Of a stretch of 40,450 bases of DNA, positions 39,736 to 40,450 are shown piece after piece. The stretch's first letter is position 1. Each line of letters opens with the position of its first letter. The position numbers and the translations under genes were made by a program. Source of the stretch: an uncultured Clostridia bacterium (GTDB lineage Bacteria > Bacillota > Clostridia > Oscillospirales > Acutalibacteraceae); assembly GCA_947628175.1 (NCBI GenBank), contig CANQZA010000014.1, positions 1-40,450 on the forward strand, in the 5' to 3' direction. The notes under the pieces are model-generated. The model saw only the letters and a list, made by a program, of their open reading frames with translations, did no database searches and was not told the origin of the DNA.

Positions 39736-40450
39736 ATGACTCAATATGCAGTAACAGGAATGAGCTGTGCCGCCTGCAGTGCAAGAGTGGAAAAGGCTGT
39801 GCTAAAAGTAAAAGGTGTAACCTCATGCTCTGTCAGTCTGCTTACAAATTCAATGGGAGTGGAAGGCACTGCAACCCCGGCTCAAATCATTTCAGCCGTA
39901 GAGGCGGCAGGATACGGAGCGTTTGTAAAGGGAAAGGCGGCCGACAGTACTCTATCAGATGATGACATATTAAAGGACAAAGAAACTCCAAAAATAAAAA
40001 AACAGCTTATTGCATCACTGTTCTTTTTAATCGTGCTGATGTATATATCTATGGGGCATGCGATGTGGAATTTTCCCCTTCCCTCCTTCCTGTCAAAAAA
40101 TTATATAGCAATAGGCTTAATTCAGCTATTGCTGACAGCTATTATAATGGTTATAAATCAGAGATTTTTTATCAGCGGTTTTAAGGCTCTTTTTAACAAA
40201 GCGCCGAATATGGATACACTTGTTGCACTCGGCGCCGGAGCTGCTTTTGTATACAGCACATACACATTATTCGCGATGACCGACGCACAACTTGTCGGCA
40301 ACAGTGAAGCGGTAATGCATTACCTTATGCACGAATTTTATTTTGAATCTGCCGCAATGATTCTGACACTCATAACCGTAGGAAAAATGCTTGAAGCAAA
40401 ATCCAAGGGAAAAACTACCGATGCGCTCAAAGGTCTTATGAAACTTGCGC
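39736..40450 (+). CDS. copA: Copper-translocating P-type ATPase (partial, N-terminal part)
   Basis: Exports Cu(I) from the cytoplasm using ATP. I translated the open frame from the ATG at 39736 to the window end (238 codons). It begins MTQYAVTGMSCAACSARVEK, one heavy-metal-associated domain with the GMSCAAC metal-binding motif; then a linker (KDKETPKIKKQLIA) and the first membrane helices (SLFFLIVLMYISMGHAMW and others) with PNMDTLVALGAGAAF and FYFESAAMILTLITVGKMLE, typical of CopA. The CPC ion channel, phosphorylation and ATP-binding domains lie beyond the edge. Only one HMA domain is visible. GGGAGGTG precedes the start, just after csoR. Confidence 0.95.
   Translation, partial: MTQYAVTGMSCAACSARVEKAVLKVKGVTSCSVSLLTNSMGVEGTATPAQIISAVEAAGYGAFVKGKAADSTLSDDDILKDKETPKIKKQLIASLFFLIVLMYISMGHAMWNFPLPSFLSKNYIAIGLIQLLLTAIIMVINQRFFISGFKALFNKAPNMDTLVALGAGAAFVYSTYTLFAMTDAQLVGNSEAVMHYLMHEFYFESAAMILTLITVGKMLEAKSKGKTTDALKGLMKLA

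Noticed and set aside
1-40450. CRISPR array, tRNA/rRNA genes, insertion sequence or prophage
   Set aside because: I saw no regularly spaced identical repeats, no cloverleaf with CCA end, no transposase or integrase motifs in any translated frame.

Overview
The window looks like chromosomal DNA from a low-to-moderate GC, anaerobic, Gram-positive bacterium of class Clostridia. A Ruminococcaceae/Oscillospiraceae-like relative is my inference. The supporting signs are the Firmicutes-type dcw order starting with mraZ, a PASTA-bearing class B PBP, yqzL between era and recO, ylxM-ffh-rpsP-khpA, mutS2, GPH sugar symporters, and a Na+-translocating decarboxylase beta subunit. Promoters with near-consensus sigma-A boxes and a 16-17 bp spacer are readable ahead of most transcription units. 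Both ends cut genes: murA on the left and copA on the right.

Layout. (1) 1-11.4 kb, minus strand: the cell-wall/division cluster mraZ-rsmH-ftsL-pbp(spoVD/ftsI)-murE-murF-mraY-ftsW-murG-murA, tightly packed, with murD missing. (2) 11.4-12.9 kb, plus: a lone GPH symporter with its own promoter and terminator. (3) 13.0-14.9 kb: a large polytopic membrane protein divergent from a small XRE regulator; a palindrome fills the spacer of the membrane-protein promoter. (4) 14.9-20.2 kb, minus: rsmD-coaD-coiled-coil protein, uvrC, HPr, rimM-trmD. (5) 20.3-23.6 kb, minus: a GH13 alpha-glucosidase with a GPH transporter, lying between the two halves of the usual ffh-rpsP-khpA-rimM-trmD run. (6) 23.8-26.2 kb, minus: ylxM-ffh-rpsP-khpA. 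(7) 26.5-27.8 kb, plus: oadB-like beta subunit and a tiny gamma-like partner. (8) 28.0-34.4 kb, minus: corC-like, phoH, ybeY, era, yqzL, recO, mutS2. (9) 34.4-39.2 kb, plus: FkbM-type methyltransferase, then a TauE exporter-sulfatase-GPH symporter operon. (10) 39.3 kb to the end, plus: csoR-copA under a mirrored CsoR-type operator.

How they work together. Most of the window is housekeeping: peptidoglycan precursor synthesis and septation, ribosome and tRNA maturation, protein targeting, and DNA repair. The accessory pieces are compact carbohydrate modules built around GPH symporters, a sodium-pump fragment, a copper-response operon, and two orphan genes (the XRE-controlled membrane protein and the methyltransferase). 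The most system-like accessory unit is the exporter-sulfatase-symporter operon. It reads as import of a sulfated sugar, removal of sulfate in the cytoplasm, and export of the sulfur oxyanion. I found no CRISPR array, tRNA, rRNA, insertion sequence or prophage.
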